A stretch of DNA of 33,657 bases from assembly GCA_965603095.1 (NCBI GenBank), contig CBFDBQ010000022.1:1-33657 (forward strand). Direction: 5' to 3'. The stretch comes from DAOVVL01 sp965603095. Its GTDB lineage: Bacteria; Pseudomonadota; Alphaproteobacteria; Rhodospirillales; Magnetovibrionaceae. The position numbers were made by a program, and so were the translations under genes. Within the stretch, counting starts at the first letter, position 1, and every line of letters begins with the position of its first letter. Of the stretch, positions 16,447-24,206 are shown in pieces. The notes beneath the pieces were generated by a model. The model saw only the letters and a program-made list of their open reading frames with translations. It did not search any database and was not told the origin of the DNA.

Positions 16447-17592
16447 TTAATCTTCCTCGCTTTCTTCGTTTGCGGGTAACGGTTTATCTGAAACCGGAAG
16501 CAATACCCTGAACATGGTTTTCCCGGGGTCACTTTTAAAATCAATAACCCCGCTATGATCACCAATAATTTTTGAAACCAACGCCAGCCCAAGTCCGCTA
16601 CCGCCCTGTTTGGCCGTTACAAACGGTTCGAACAAATGGTCTTGTACATCTTGCGGTATGCCCGGGCCGTTATCACAAACGCTAATCGATAAAGGAAGAT
16701 GAATTCGGCTATGGCTTCCCGGCATGGCAAAGCGTACCCCGTGCTGGTACTGGGTTTTTAATATTATCTCACCGCCAACGGCGGGAACTGCTTCTGCTGC
16801 ATTTTTTACAAGATTTAAAAACACCTGAATTAATTGATTATGGTCCCCGCTTACCGGTGGCAGTGATGGATCATAATCTTCAATAAAGCACACATCAGAT
16901 GCAAATCCATGCCCAGCAATTGAACGCACCCTGCCTAAAACACGATGGATGTTAACCGGGCCCGCTTGTAATGGTGCTCCATCTGAAAACACTTCCATCC
17001 GTTCTACTAAATCTCGAATACGGTCTGTTTCATCTTGTATTAAAGTTGTAAGTTCACGGTCTTGTTCTACTGCATTTTGTTCAAGTAATTGTGCCGCGCC
17101 ACGAATTCCAGAAAGCGGGTTTTTTACCTCATGCGCCATCATCGCAGCCATTGCCGAAACCGAACGTGCGGTGTCGCGATGGGTCAGGCGATGGTCTATG
17201 CGGTCGGCAATGGATCTTTCTTGAAAATTAAGAACAACCGCACCGGATACCTCAATTAACGGTGCCGCCTGCACGCTTACCATACGATTTCCCGTACTTG
17301 GTGCATCCAACACGATGCCGTGCTCTGTTACTTCGTGCATGCCACCTTGCACCTGTTCAATTAATTGAAATACTGGGCTGTCATTGGGAAGAAACCTATC
17401 GAGGGATCCTCCTTGTAATACGATTTTGCTTTTGGCAAAAAGCTGTTCGGCCGAAGAATTGGCAAACATAATTTCATTATTTTGCCCAATAACAACAACC
17501 GCCGCACCCAATGCATTGATAATTAGACCGGGATCAATATTCCCTGACTGGTTTAACTTGACCACTTTATTACTGTTTGATTGTTTTGCCAT
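16447..17592 (-). CDS. ntrB: nitrogen-regulation sensor histidine kinase NtrB
   Basis: 381 residues, soluble, with no membrane segment. A PAS domain spans res ~20-125. HisKA has H154 in MMAHEVKNPLSGIRGAAQLLEQ. HATPase_c has the N-box LVKNAAEAVP, G1 CDNGPGIP and G2 GGSGLGLALV. NtrB phosphorylates or dephosphorylates NtrC under PII control; no glnB is in the window. I chose the ATG at 17592 because TAAGG, overlapping the dusB stop, gives a well-spaced Shine-Dalgarno. The in-frame TTG at 17613 would lie inside dusB. The order dusB-ntrB-ntrC is conserved in alphaproteobacteria (nifR3-ntrBC). Confidence 0.96.
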   Translation of the reverse strand: MAKQSNSNKVVKLNQSGNIDPGLIINALGAAVVVIGQNNEIMFANSSAEQLFAKSKIVLQGGSLDRFLPNDSPVFQLIEQVQGGMHEVTEHGIVLDAPSTGNRMVSVQAAPLIEVSGAVVLNFQERSIADRIDHRLTHRDTARSVSAMAAMMAHEVKNPLSGIRGAAQLLEQNAVEQDRELTTLIQDETDRIRDLVERMEVFSDGAPLQAGPVNIHRVLGRVRSIAGHGFASDVCFIEDYDPSLPPVSGDHNQLIQVFLNLVKNAAEAVPAVGGEIILKTQYQHGVRFAMPGSHSRIHLPLSISVCDNGPGIPQDVQDHLFEPFVTAKQGGSGLGLALVSKIIGDHSGVIDFKSDPGKTMFRVLLPVSDKPLPANEESEED

Positions 17593-17600
17593 TCTGCGCG

Positions 17601-17604
17601 CCTT
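17601..17604 (-). promoter_or_regulatory. Shine-Dalgarno of ntrB overlapping the dusB stop
   Basis: On the minus strand the dusB stop TAA runs into AAGG, 8 nt before the ntrB ATG at 17592. This favours 17592 as the start and suggests translational coupling of dusB and ntrB. Confidence 0.55.
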
Positions 17605-18589
17605 ATGCAGCAATCTGTTCGGCCAAGGGCTCGTAAAATCTATGTATAGCTTCTTTTACCTGGTTGATATCAGCCATACGCATAACGCTCGAGCGAAATT
17701 CAGCAGAACCGGGTAATCCTTTTGAGTACCAGCCAATATGTTTACGGGCTGCACGCATACCGGTAATTTCACCGTAATGTAAAAGCATGTATTCGTAATG
17801 TTCGAGCAAGATATCCATCTGTTTATCAATGGATGGGTCATCAATGCGTTCGCCAGTTTTAAGAAAATGTGCAACCTGTGCTGGGAACCACGGCTTGCCG
17901 TATGTGCCGCGGCCAATCATCACCCCATCAGCACCTGATTTTTTTAACATTTCAGCGGCATCTTCCACCGTGGTTACATCGCCATTGCCTGTAACTGGAA
18001 TTGAAACCGAACGCTTTACCTCGCCGATAAAATCCCAATCAGAAACACCCTTGTAAAACTGGCAACGGGTTCGTCCATGAACAACCAAAGACTTAATTCC
18101 GCTTTCTTCGGCAATGCGTGCAAGGTTGGGGGCGTTTCTGGAATTGTCGTCCCAACCGGTTCGCATTTTTAACGTTACTGGAATTGAAACCGCGCGGGCG
18201 GCTGCTTCAAGAATTTTTCCGGCAAGAACTTCATCCTTCATCAGGGCTGAACCAGAATATCCATGAACAACTTTTTTTGCCGGACAGCCCATGTTGAGAT
18301 CAATTATGGCAGCCCCTCTATCTTCGTTAAGTTTTGCAGCTTCGGCCACATCGCCCGGCACGTTTCCAGCCAACTGCACCGACATGGGAAATTCATCGTC
18401 GCACGATGTTGACATGCGCATGGTTTTTTTAGCCGCCATAATCATTGCCTTGGATGCAATCATTTCAGATACAACCAAGCCCACACCAAACTGCTTAACC
18501 ATCCGGCGGAACGGTTGATCGGTAACGCCGGCCATGGGTGCCAGCATTATGTTATTTTCAAGCTCAACATTGCCTATGCGATAGCTCAT
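17603..18589 (-). CDS. dusB: tRNA-dihydrouridine synthase DusB (NifR3)
   Basis: 328 residues from the chosen start. FMN-dependent reduction of uridines to dihydrouridine in the tRNA D-loop. Visible signatures are the N-terminal LAPMAGVTDQPFRRMVKQFG, the catalytic cysteine C102 in DLNMGCPAKKVVHGYSGSALM, LKMRTGWDDNSRNA, VVHGRTRCQFYKG and GVMIGRGTYGKPWF. I chose the ATG at 18589 (protein starting MSYRIGNVELENN, like other DusB proteins) with AAGAAG 5 nt upstream; an ATG at 18628 would add 13 residues. It heads the ntrBCYX unit, the classical nifR3-ntrBC arrangement, so its promoter probably drives the ntr genes. Confidence 0.96.
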   Translation of the reverse strand: MSYRIGNVELENNIMLAPMAGVTDQPFRRMVKQFGVGLVVSEMIASKAMIMAAKKTMRMSTSCDDEFPMSVQLAGNVPGDVAEAAKLNEDRGAAIIDLNMGCPAKKVVHGYSGSALMKDEVLAGKILEAAARAVSIPVTLKMRTGWDDNSRNAPNLARIAEESGIKSLVVHGRTRCQFYKGVSDWDFIGEVKRSVSIPVTGNGDVTTVEDAAEMLKKSGADGVMIGRGTYGKPWFPAQVAHFLKTGERIDDPSIDKQMDILLEHYEYMLLHYGEITGMRAARKHIGWYSKGLPGSAEFRSSVMRMADINQVKEAIHRFYEPLAEQIAA

Positions 18590-18594
18590 TGTGT

Positions 18595-18600
18595 CTTCTT
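18595..18600 (-). promoter_or_regulatory. Shine-Dalgarno of dusB (decides start)
   Basis: AAGAAG on the minus strand, 5 nt before the ATG at 18589. It supports that start over the in-frame ATG at 18628. Confidence 0.5.
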
Positions 18601-18751
18601 TGCCACAGATATGTTTTGAGGTGCCCATTTATTGTGAAAAACGGCTCAAATAGCAAGGATTTGGCTTGTTTTAATGATAAAAAGGATGTTTTTAATTTAG
18701 GAGTAAAAATAGATGTATTTGGCTAGTTTTTAGGATTTTTTATTCCAAAAG

Positions 18752-19150
18752 TCAGGAATCCAGCCATGCTTCCGCTTCTTCAACCGTCGAGAATCCCTTG
18801 TATGTGCACCGGGACTTCAAGAAATTGGCCATTTCTGAAAAAAGCACAGCCAGATAGTAGCGCCCCTTGTCATTGGGGCCATTTACCAAGGCCACCTTAC
18901 CATTGCGACGCTCAATTTTATTGAGCTCCTTGATGGTGCCGAGAAAGTCACCATAACCGATTTCAACGCTCTGAATGCCAGTGTAATCGATTAACGAGTT
19001 GTAGGTGGGGTCAAAGCCTTCCGCAGAATGGATCATCATGCTGGCTATAATTGAATTATCTTTTGTTAATTTCCCCCATTGCACGAAGAGAATGCGGCGT
19101 TTTTCATGGTCAATGGAAATAGACATGTTTTTGATGGTTGAGGTGGTCAT
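18752..19150 (-). CDS. small STAS/SpoIIAA-like protein, 132 aa
   Basis: Soluble. The layout is a beta hairpin (ISIDHEKRRILFVQWGKLTKDNSI), a helix, FDPTYNSLIDYTGIQSVEIGYGDF, a helix rich in Lys/Glu, GKVALVNGPNDKGRYYLAVLFSEMANFL and a C-terminal GFSTVEEAEAWLDS. The alternating pattern and the closing VEEAEAWL helix resemble SpoIIAA-like/STAS-fold proteins that many bacteria carry as orphans. This is a fold-level impression; no catalytic residue can be named. It lies between dusB and the YpjD-like gene on the same strand, with about 160 bp to dusB and 45 bp to the membrane protein gene. Confidence 0.7.
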   Translation of the reverse strand: MTTSTIKNMSISIDHEKRRILFVQWGKLTKDNSIIASMMIHSAEGFDPTYNSLIDYTGIQSVEIGYGDFLGTIKELNKIERRNGKVALVNGPNDKGRYYLAVLFSEMANFLKSRCTYKGFSTVEEAEAWLDS

Positions 19151-19195
19151 TTATGACTTCTTAATTTGTTGCTCGGGTTTTTTGTCGTGCTTTTA

Positions 19196-20002
19196 CTAAA
19201 CCATTAAAACGTCGGTTACCAGCTTAACGCCGACATAACCAAGGGTAAGCAACAGATAGGCCAGCAGGGCCATGCGGGCTGCTTTTTTGCCCCGCATACC
19301 AGTTTTGTGGTGGGCCAACAGCAAAGCGCCAATAATAACGAAAGCACCAATGCTAAGTACGGTCTTATGGTCAAACACCAAAACCGTCCCCAACTCCATA
19401 AATTGAGTGGCCATCCCGGTTATCAGGCCTGCACCCAGCACAATTTCGCCCCAGACCAACAATCGAACACTTAATCCCTCGCAATCGGTAACCGATGGCA
19501 ACATATGGGTAAGCCCGGTTGGACGTTTGAGCTTTAGCGCGCGTTCTTGAATAAATGCGGCCAATGCGGCCACAGCCGCCACAGTAACCAGCCCATAGGT
19601 GGCAACCGAAACTACAATATGAACCCCAACCCAACCTGATGGTGCTGATGAGGTAAGCCCGACATCACCACCCTGCCCCCAAAACACGGTGGCAATAATG
19701 CCCATAATTATCATATAGGGTGAAAGCAGTGGCGTAAGACGCCAGCCATCACGGGTAACCCCGGCAATAATTGCAAAAAGGCTAAGTGAAACCGCTATGG
19801 TTACCCACAAAGTTACTGAGATACCGCCACTCCAAACGCCGGACATTGAATAACCAGCCCACAGGAAAGGCCCCGCCCAAGCCAAAGCCAGTACCACCCA
19901 AAAAACCATATCACGAGATGATTTTTCACCACGCAACGGAAGAGCTGCTGCGGGAAAAAGTGCCGCTAGCGCAAGAAGGTTAAATAAAAGGCCTTGGGTC
20001 AT
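19196..20002 (-). CDS. YpjD/CcsA-like cytochrome c assembly family membrane protein
   Basis: 268 residues with about eight hydrophobic segments. The pattern WVGVHIVVSVATYGLVTVAAVAALAAFIQERALKLK, followed by LPSVTDCEGLSVRLLVWGEIVLGAGLITGMA and then HKTVLSIGAFVIIGALLLAHHKTGMRGKKAARMALLAYLLLTLGYVGVKLV, is that of the YpjD branch of the CcsA/CcmC-like cytochrome c assembly family. Conserved histidines (H129, the DHKT histidine and the HHKT pair) could be haem ligands. I do not see a full tryptophan-rich WWD motif, so direct haem handling is unproven. The gene is divergent from ispDF with a 129-bp shared upstream region. Confidence 0.8.
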   Translation of the reverse strand: MTQGLLFNLLALAALFPAAALPLRGEKSSRDMVFWVVLALAWAGPFLWAGYSMSGVWSGGISVTLWVTIAVSLSLFAIIAGVTRDGWRLTPLLSPYMIIMGIIATVFWGQGGDVGLTSSAPSGWVGVHIVVSVATYGLVTVAAVAALAAFIQERALKLKRPTGLTHMLPSVTDCEGLSVRLLVWGEIVLGAGLITGMATQFMELGTVLVFDHKTVLSIGAFVIIGALLLAHHKTGMRGKKAARMALLAYLLLTLGYVGVKLVTDVLMV

Positions 20003-20034
20003 TTAATTCTTTGCTTTCAAAATAATAAATAACG

Positions 20035-20066
20035 TTAAGCCCCTTTTAAGCCCCTTTAATCCCCTT
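20035..20066. repeat. phased direct repeats in the YpjD-like/ispDF divergent promoter region
   Basis: Two exact copies of TTAAGCCCCTT (20035-20045, 20046-20056) and one near copy TTAATCCCCTT (20056-20066). The starts are 11 and 10 bp apart, about one helical turn. They sit between two divergent genes and may bind a regulator. Confidence 0.4.
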
Positions 20067-20131
20067 GGCAAATAAGTGCAAAATGGTAGGCTCTGGCCAA
20101 CAAACATCTATTTTATTGGAGAATTATTCAT

Positions 20132-21322
20132 ATGGCCGGGTGTTATGCGCTCATCGTCGCCGCCGGAAGCGGCCAGCGTTTTGGTGGGGAGTTACCTAAA
20201 CAATATGCTGACTTAGGTAGTGGAACGGTTTTACAGGCCAGCATCAGGGTGTTCCTTGGGCACCCTGAAATTGACGGCGTGCGTTGTGTTGTAAGTCAAA
20301 ACCATATGGATTTTTACGAACGCTCAATATCAAATATTGATGATGATGACTTGCTTTCCCCTGTTTTTGGTGGCGAAACTAGACAACAATCGGTTCTTGG
20401 TGGGCTTGAAAGCTTTTCTGAAACAAACCCCGATAAGATATTGATACACGACGGTGCCCGCCCTTTTGTTTGTGCTGAATTAATAAGCGATATTATTTTT
20501 GCGCTGGATAAATCCACCGGCGCAATACCGACACTTCCGGTTGTTGACACGCTAAAGAAATGTCACGACGGATCCGTTGATAAAACAATACCCCGCGACA
20601 ACCTATTTCGCGCACAAACACCACAAGGTTTTCGCTTCAATGAAATTATTACCGCCCACCGCGAGCTTATAAAAGAATCAATGACAGATGACGCATCTAT
20701 TCTTGAGCAAGCAGGATTGGTCGGTTTGACCGTATCCACTGTTGCCGGACGGGAAGAAAATTTCAAAATAACAACACCCGATGATTACAAGCGCGCGCAA
20801 AATTATTTAAACGGGATTGGCGGCATGCATGAAACAAGAACCGGATTTGGTTACGATGTTCACCGTCTTGTCGATGGAAACGGTGATGGTGGTAAAATAA
20901 GATTGTGCGGAGTTAATATCCCCTTTGACCGTAACCTTTTGGGCCATTCCGATGCTGATGTCGGACTGCACGCACTAACCGATGCTATTCTTGGCGCCAT
21001 TGGCGAGGGTGATATAGGTGAGCATTTCCCCCCTACCGATTCCCGGTGGAAGGGTCTTGATTCTGAGGTTTTTGTTACCCGCGCGTTGGAGCTGGTGGGC
21101 GAAAAAGGTGCAAAAATAAATAATGTTGATATTACTATTGTATGTGAGGCTCCAAAAATAGGGCCATATAGAAATGAAATGCGTACCAGTATATCTGGCA
21201 TGCTTGGTCTTGATAAAAGTAGAATTTCTGTAAAAGCCACAACCACAGAGGGTCTTGGTGCAACCGGACGGGGCGAAGGAATAGCGGCCCAGGCAGTTGC
21301 TACGCTATCTATGCTTGTTTAG
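20132..21322 (+). CDS. ispDF: bifunctional IspD/IspF (MEP-pathway isoprenoid synthesis)
   Basis: 396 residues with two enzymes fused. IspD (res ~1-228) makes CDP-methylerythritol from MEP and CTP; its nucleotide loop AAGSGQRFGGELPKQY (10-25), IHDGARP and TPQGFRF are present. IspF (res ~236-396) makes MEcPP; its metal ligands D242 and H244 (GYDVHRL) and H280 (GLHALTDAILGA) are present, as are the LLGHSDADV motif and TEGLGATGRGEGIAAQA near the end. The fusion is typical of alpha- and epsilonproteobacteria. The start ATG at 20132 is preceded by TTGGAGAA. It is not followed by pgpA/cinA here but by response-regulator genes. Confidence 0.97.
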   Translation: MAGCYALIVAAGSGQRFGGELPKQYADLGSGTVLQASIRVFLGHPEIDGVRCVVSQNHMDFYERSISNIDDDDLLSPVFGGETRQQSVLGGLESFSETNPDKILIHDGARPFVCAELISDIIFALDKSTGAIPTLPVVDTLKKCHDGSVDKTIPRDNLFRAQTPQGFRFNEIITAHRELIKESMTDDASILEQAGLVGLTVSTVAGREENFKITTPDDYKRAQNYLNGIGGMHETRTGFGYDVHRLVDGNGDGGKIRLCGVNIPFDRNLLGHSDADVGLHALTDAILGAIGEGDIGEHFPPTDSRWKGLDSEVFVTRALELVGEKGAKINNVDITIVCEAPKIGPYRNEMRTSISGMLGLDKSRISVKATTTEGLGATGRGEGIAAQAVATLSMLV

Positions 21323-21429
21323 AAAGATTTAAAGCCAAATAAGTAACTAATTTATATTATGTAATTAATTTACCTAATGTACTAATATACAGGTGCTCTT
21401 GATTGGAAATATGGCCTGGAATGAACAGG

Positions 21430-21435
21430 TATAAT
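21430..21435 (+). promoter_or_regulatory. possible -10 element for the first response regulator
   Basis: TATAAT, 82 bp upstream of the ATG at 21518. The best -35-like hexamer (TTGGAA, 21403-21408) is 21 bp away, so the promoter is weakly supported. Confidence 0.25.
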
Positions 21436-21475
21436 TGATTTTTTAGACATAACTTAACGCGTACCCACATGGATA

Positions 21476-21507
21476 TTGGGGCGCATTAGCTAAGAGCGTT
21501 GGGGCGC
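21476..21507 (+). repeat. 9-bp direct repeats just upstream of the first response regulator
   Basis: TTGGGGCGC occurs at 21476-21484 and 21499-21507, 23 bp apart, ending 10 bp before the ATG. A similar TATGGGGCGTG lies upstream of the second paralog (about 22664-22674). It could be a binding site for a regulator or a translational element. Confidence 0.35.
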
Positions 21508-21517
21508 TTCTTTAATA

Positions 21518-22477
21518 ATGAATAACAAGCTAACCTTAGAAGATATTGATGTAATCATTGTCGATAGTGATCGCATATCACGCCAGACGATAAGAAACAT
21601 ACTGTCTGATCATGGTATCAAACGCATCACCATGGCTAACAACATGCGCGATATGATCGCCACCCTTGATGTTAGTTCCCCTGATCTATTAATTGCAGAT
21701 CACGAAATGCCCGATGGTGACCTTAGCGATTTTGTTCACAAGCTTCGCCATTACGAAACCAAATACAATCCATTTCTTCCAATTATTGCGACTGCATGGT
21801 CGCCAACGCACGATACTGTGCGGGGCATAATTCAATCGGGTGTTGACCACATTGTCAGCAAGCCACTTTCGGCTGGACAGCTTATGAAGCGCATAAAGGT
21901 TCTGGCGTTGGCAAGGAAGCCGTTTATTGTTACTAGCCAGTATATTGGACCTGATCGGCGCAAAAAAGACGATGAACGGCCAAGCGTGGCAATTCCGGTA
22001 AGTGTTCCAAATACACTTAATATGAAAGCAACCGGAAGCGGTGAATTAGACCCTGCTACCTTACAGGCAGAGGTAGATGCCTGCATTAAGCAAGTAAACA
22101 TCCAAAAGCTTGAACGTAACGCACAACAGGTTGCCTTTTTGTCCGATAGAATTGTCCCCGGACTTGCCATGGGCGAGCCCGACGAAACAACCGCAAGGTC
22201 ATTAGACAGGCTGTTATATGTTTCGGAAGACATAGCAAGAAGAATGGGTGGCACACCGTATGCCCACGTATCTGAGCTTTGCAAAACCATGATTGATGTA
22301 ACAAGGCGCATAATCGATGCAGGTGACTTCCCCGCACCAAAGGATGTTGAATTACTTAAACCGGTAGCAAAATCAATCGAAGCTGGTTTTTCCGAAAGTG
22401 GTGATGAGGCCCAGCGTACGGCCATGGAAATAAGTAAATCAGTCAAGGGCGGGCAAACAAAGCAGGTCCAGCACTAA
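21518..22477 (+). CDS. orphan response regulator, paralog 1 (REC + helical C-terminal domain)
   Basis: 319 residues. The N-terminal receiver has D16, D61 (phospho-acceptor, LLIADHEMPDG), T92 (IIATAWSPT) and K115 (VSKPLS). The second acidic-pocket residue is Ser17 rather than Asp/Glu. The receiver is followed by a conserved linker, SQYIGPDRRKKDD (140-152), and a ~150-residue predicted helical domain (VNIQKLERNAQQVAFLSDRIVPGL, LDRLLYVSEDIARRMGGTPYAHVSELC) with no DNA-binding or enzymatic motif. No kinase is adjacent. A protein-interaction output is plausible. A paralog follows 265 bp later with colinear residues. The start has no clear Shine-Dalgarno. The receiver call is firm and the output unknown. 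Confidence 0.9.
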   Translation: MNNKLTLEDIDVIIVDSDRISRQTIRNILSDHGIKRITMANNMRDMIATLDVSSPDLLIADHEMPDGDLSDFVHKLRHYETKYNPFLPIIATAWSPTHDTVRGIIQSGVDHIVSKPLSAGQLMKRIKVLALARKPFIVTSQYIGPDRRKKDDERPSVAIPVSVPNTLNMKATGSGELDPATLQAEVDACIKQVNIQKLERNAQQVAFLSDRIVPGLAMGEPDETTARSLDRLLYVSEDIARRMGGTPYAHVSELCKTMIDVTRRIIDAGDFPAPKDVELLKPVAKSIEAGFSESGDEAQRTAMEISKSVKGGQTKQVQH

Positions 22478-22484
22478 GCCCGCC
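22447..22484 (+). terminator. weak possible terminator after paralog 1
   Basis: The inverted repeat GGCGGGC/GCCCGCC flanks the stop codon of paralog 1, with a loop of about 23-24 nt, followed by GATAATTTTAC. The long loop and short T-run make it a weak candidate. Confidence 0.25.
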
Positions 22485-22562
22485 GATAATTTTACTCCTT
22501 AAAATCGCGTAATAAATTTTGTACAGGATTTAGTCAAAACCTCTGCAAACGAAGGGTTAAGC

Positions 22563-22595
22563 GCAACCTGACGGGGCGAAGGAATGGCGGGCCAT
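22563..22595 (+). pseudogene. ispF: 33-nt relic of the ispF 3' end
   Basis: This segment matches 21260-21292 of ispDF (codons A377-Q387, the conserved ATGRGEGIAAQ) at 29 of 33 positions. One mismatch turns the first Gly codon into TGA. The flanks retain only weak similarity. It lies between the two paralogous response regulators and looks like a remnant left by tandem duplication of [ispF tail + regulator]. Confidence 0.6.
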
Positions 22596-22742
22596 ATGGT
22601 GATCAGCATTATAATATCAGTTTTTATCGACAAACAGCCTCTGGGCTGTAATATATAAGAACGCTATGGGGCGTGAGACATTGAACCAAGATCACTTATT
22701 AAAATTTCCATACTTGGGAATTTTTGGGGAAATGTATTAGCA

Positions 22743-23708
22743 ATGGTAAAGAATCTCATTCTTGAAGATGTTGATGTTGTGGTTATTGATCCAGACAACA
22801 ATTCTCGCCACACAATACGCAACGCCCTTACTGACAATGGGTTTCGTCGCATAGCGGTCGGCAGCACCTTTAACGACCTAAGCAATGTTATGGAGGAATC
22901 TCCACGCGACCTTCTGATAATTGATAAAGATATTCCAGATGTAGATTTAAGCGACTTTGTTAGAAAACTTCGCCATAACGAAACAAAGTTTAATCCGTTT
23001 ATACCCATTATCGCCACCGCATGGTCACCAACAATTGATGATATTAATGGCATCATCGAATCTGGTGTTGATCATATTGTCGGCAAACCGCTTTCTTCTA
23101 ACCAGCTTATGCAACGCATAAAGGTTCTGGTTTTGGACAGAAAGCCATTTGTGGTAACCAGCCAATATGTTGGACCAGATCGCCGTAAAAAAGACGATAA
23201 ACGCGATGATGGCGGAATAATTCCAATGATCGTTCCCAATACCCTTCATACAAAGGCAACTGGGGTAAAAAATGAAGACCCATCAGGTGTACAAGGAAAA
23301 ATTGATGGGTGCATAAAGAGCATCAATATTCAAAAATTAGACCGCAATGCCAGTCAGGTTATATATTTGGTTGAAGGCATGATGCCTGCCTTACAAGAAA
23401 AAAATATTGACGAAACAACAAAAAAATCGCTTGAGCGGTTACTTTACGTCTCCGAAGACATTTCCAGGCGCATGGTCGGAACCCCATACGATCATGTCTC
23501 AAGCCTTTGCAATACGCTTATTGATGTAACTAAAAGAATTATAGAAGCTGGGGATTCCCCTAATTCCAAGGATGTTGAGCTATTAAAGCCGGTTTCATTG
23601 TCAATTCAGGCGGGCTTTGTCGAATGTGACGGCAAATCCCAACGCATGGCTAAGGCAATCAGCGATTCGGTTGAGCGTGGACAAAAAAATACACCGACTG
23701 TTTCTTGA
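22743..23708 (+). CDS. orphan response regulator, paralog 2
   Basis: 321 residues, colinear with the preceding paralog along the whole length. The receiver has D16, D61 (LLIIDKDIPD), T92 and K115, and Pro17 replaces the second acidic residue. The same SQYVGPDRRKKDD linker (140-152) and helical C-terminal domain (INIQKLDRNASQVIYLVEGM, LERLLYVSEDISRRMVGTPYDHVSSLC) follow. Divergence is greatest in the linker after the GPDRR motif and at the C-terminus, while the receiver and the LLYVSEDI region are close to identical, so both copies appear to be under selection. GGGGAA lies about 12 nt before the ATG. It is convergent with a cutA remnant. The output is unknown. Confidence 0.9.
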   Translation: MVKNLILEDVDVVVIDPDNNSRHTIRNALTDNGFRRIAVGSTFNDLSNVMEESPRDLLIIDKDIPDVDLSDFVRKLRHNETKFNPFIPIIATAWSPTIDDINGIIESGVDHIVGKPLSSNQLMQRIKVLVLDRKPFVVTSQYVGPDRRKKDDKRDDGGIIPMIVPNTLHTKATGVKNEDPSGVQGKIDGCIKSINIQKLDRNASQVIYLVEGMMPALQEKNIDETTKKSLERLLYVSEDISRRMVGTPYDHVSSLCNTLIDVTKRIIEAGDSPNSKDVELLKPVSLSIQAGFVECDGKSQRMAKAISDSVERGQKNTPTVS

Positions 23709-23745
23709 TATCTGAATAATTATTATTCATCTTGCCCCGCTTTGC

Positions 23746-23835
23746 TTAAGCGGTTTCTTCGCCAACCCATTTCAAAAAATCTTCATTTCCATCCGCCATG
23801 TCCATTGCAACCACTCAGGGGCAATCGTAACTGTG
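23746..23835 (-). pseudogene. cutA: decayed cutA fragment (C-terminal 29 codons)
   Basis: Read on the minus strand, 23835 to 23746 gives HSYDCP, a TGA, then VVAMDMADGNEDFLKW and VGEETA before a TAA. This matches the C-terminal part of CutA, where H-S-Y-[DE]-x-P-E is followed by [IV]VA and a DG-x-x-[YF]-L-x-W end. The conserved Glu after Pro is a stop codon here, and the codon before His is TAG with stops further upstream, so no complete gene remains. CutA is a small trimeric protein of uncertain role (divalent-cation tolerance). This is a remnant found by eye; a homology search would settle it. Confidence 0.65.
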
Positions 23836-23951
23836 CTACGTAAATTAGTTTGATATTTTTAGGCATTTTAACCCCTACTTTTGTCTGATCTGTTTGGCGT
23901 TTACCCAATCATGACCTATTATGCGCCGACCGCGAAAATAAGGGCTAACAC

Positions 23952-24206
23952 ATGAAAATTTCCGATAAAACCAAGAGCAATACAAATGCCAAGCCATCCA
24001 AAACCCAAATGGAGTGGCTTAAGCGTGGCGTTTCTCAAGCAGGAGGTAAATTGCCGCTTTTTGACACCGAGGGTCAGCGAATTGGCGATAGCACTGTCAG
24101 GACTTGTATTGAAAAAGGTTGGGCAGTGCCGTGGTTTTCAAACCCCATAAAACCCGACTGGTTGGTTTGCAAAATTACCGAGTCTGGACGCAAAAGCATT
24201 TCTTAA
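23952..24206 (+). CDS. hypothetical protein, 84 aa
   Basis: Basic N-terminus, then TQMEWLKRGVSQAGGKLPLFDTEGQRIGDSTVRTCIEKGWAVPWFSNPIKPDWLVCKITESGRKSIS. The pattern helix - LPLFDxxGQRI - STVRxCIxxGWA - W - KPDWLVCKITExGR looks like a compact winged-helix-type protein. I recall similar short proteins as conserved hypotheticals in alphaproteobacteria, but I know no function. A GGGC purine stretch lies about 10 nt before the ATG. It stands alone, between the cutA remnant and the sRNA-like repeat region. Confidence 0.75.
   Translation: MKISDKTKSNTNAKPSKTQMEWLKRGVSQAGGKLPLFDTEGQRIGDSTVRTCIEKGWAVPWFSNPIKPDWLVCKITESGRKSIS

Noticed and set aside
21832..22446. 204-codon open frame on the minus strand inside response regulator 1
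   Set aside because: It is antisense to a clear receiver-domain gene, and the product is Ser/Leu-rich with no family. The second paralog has no matching frame at the same place, so it is a shadow.
22664..23056. 130-codon minus-strand frame over the start of response regulator 2
   Set aside because: It overlaps the conserved receiver domain and is not conserved in the paralog.
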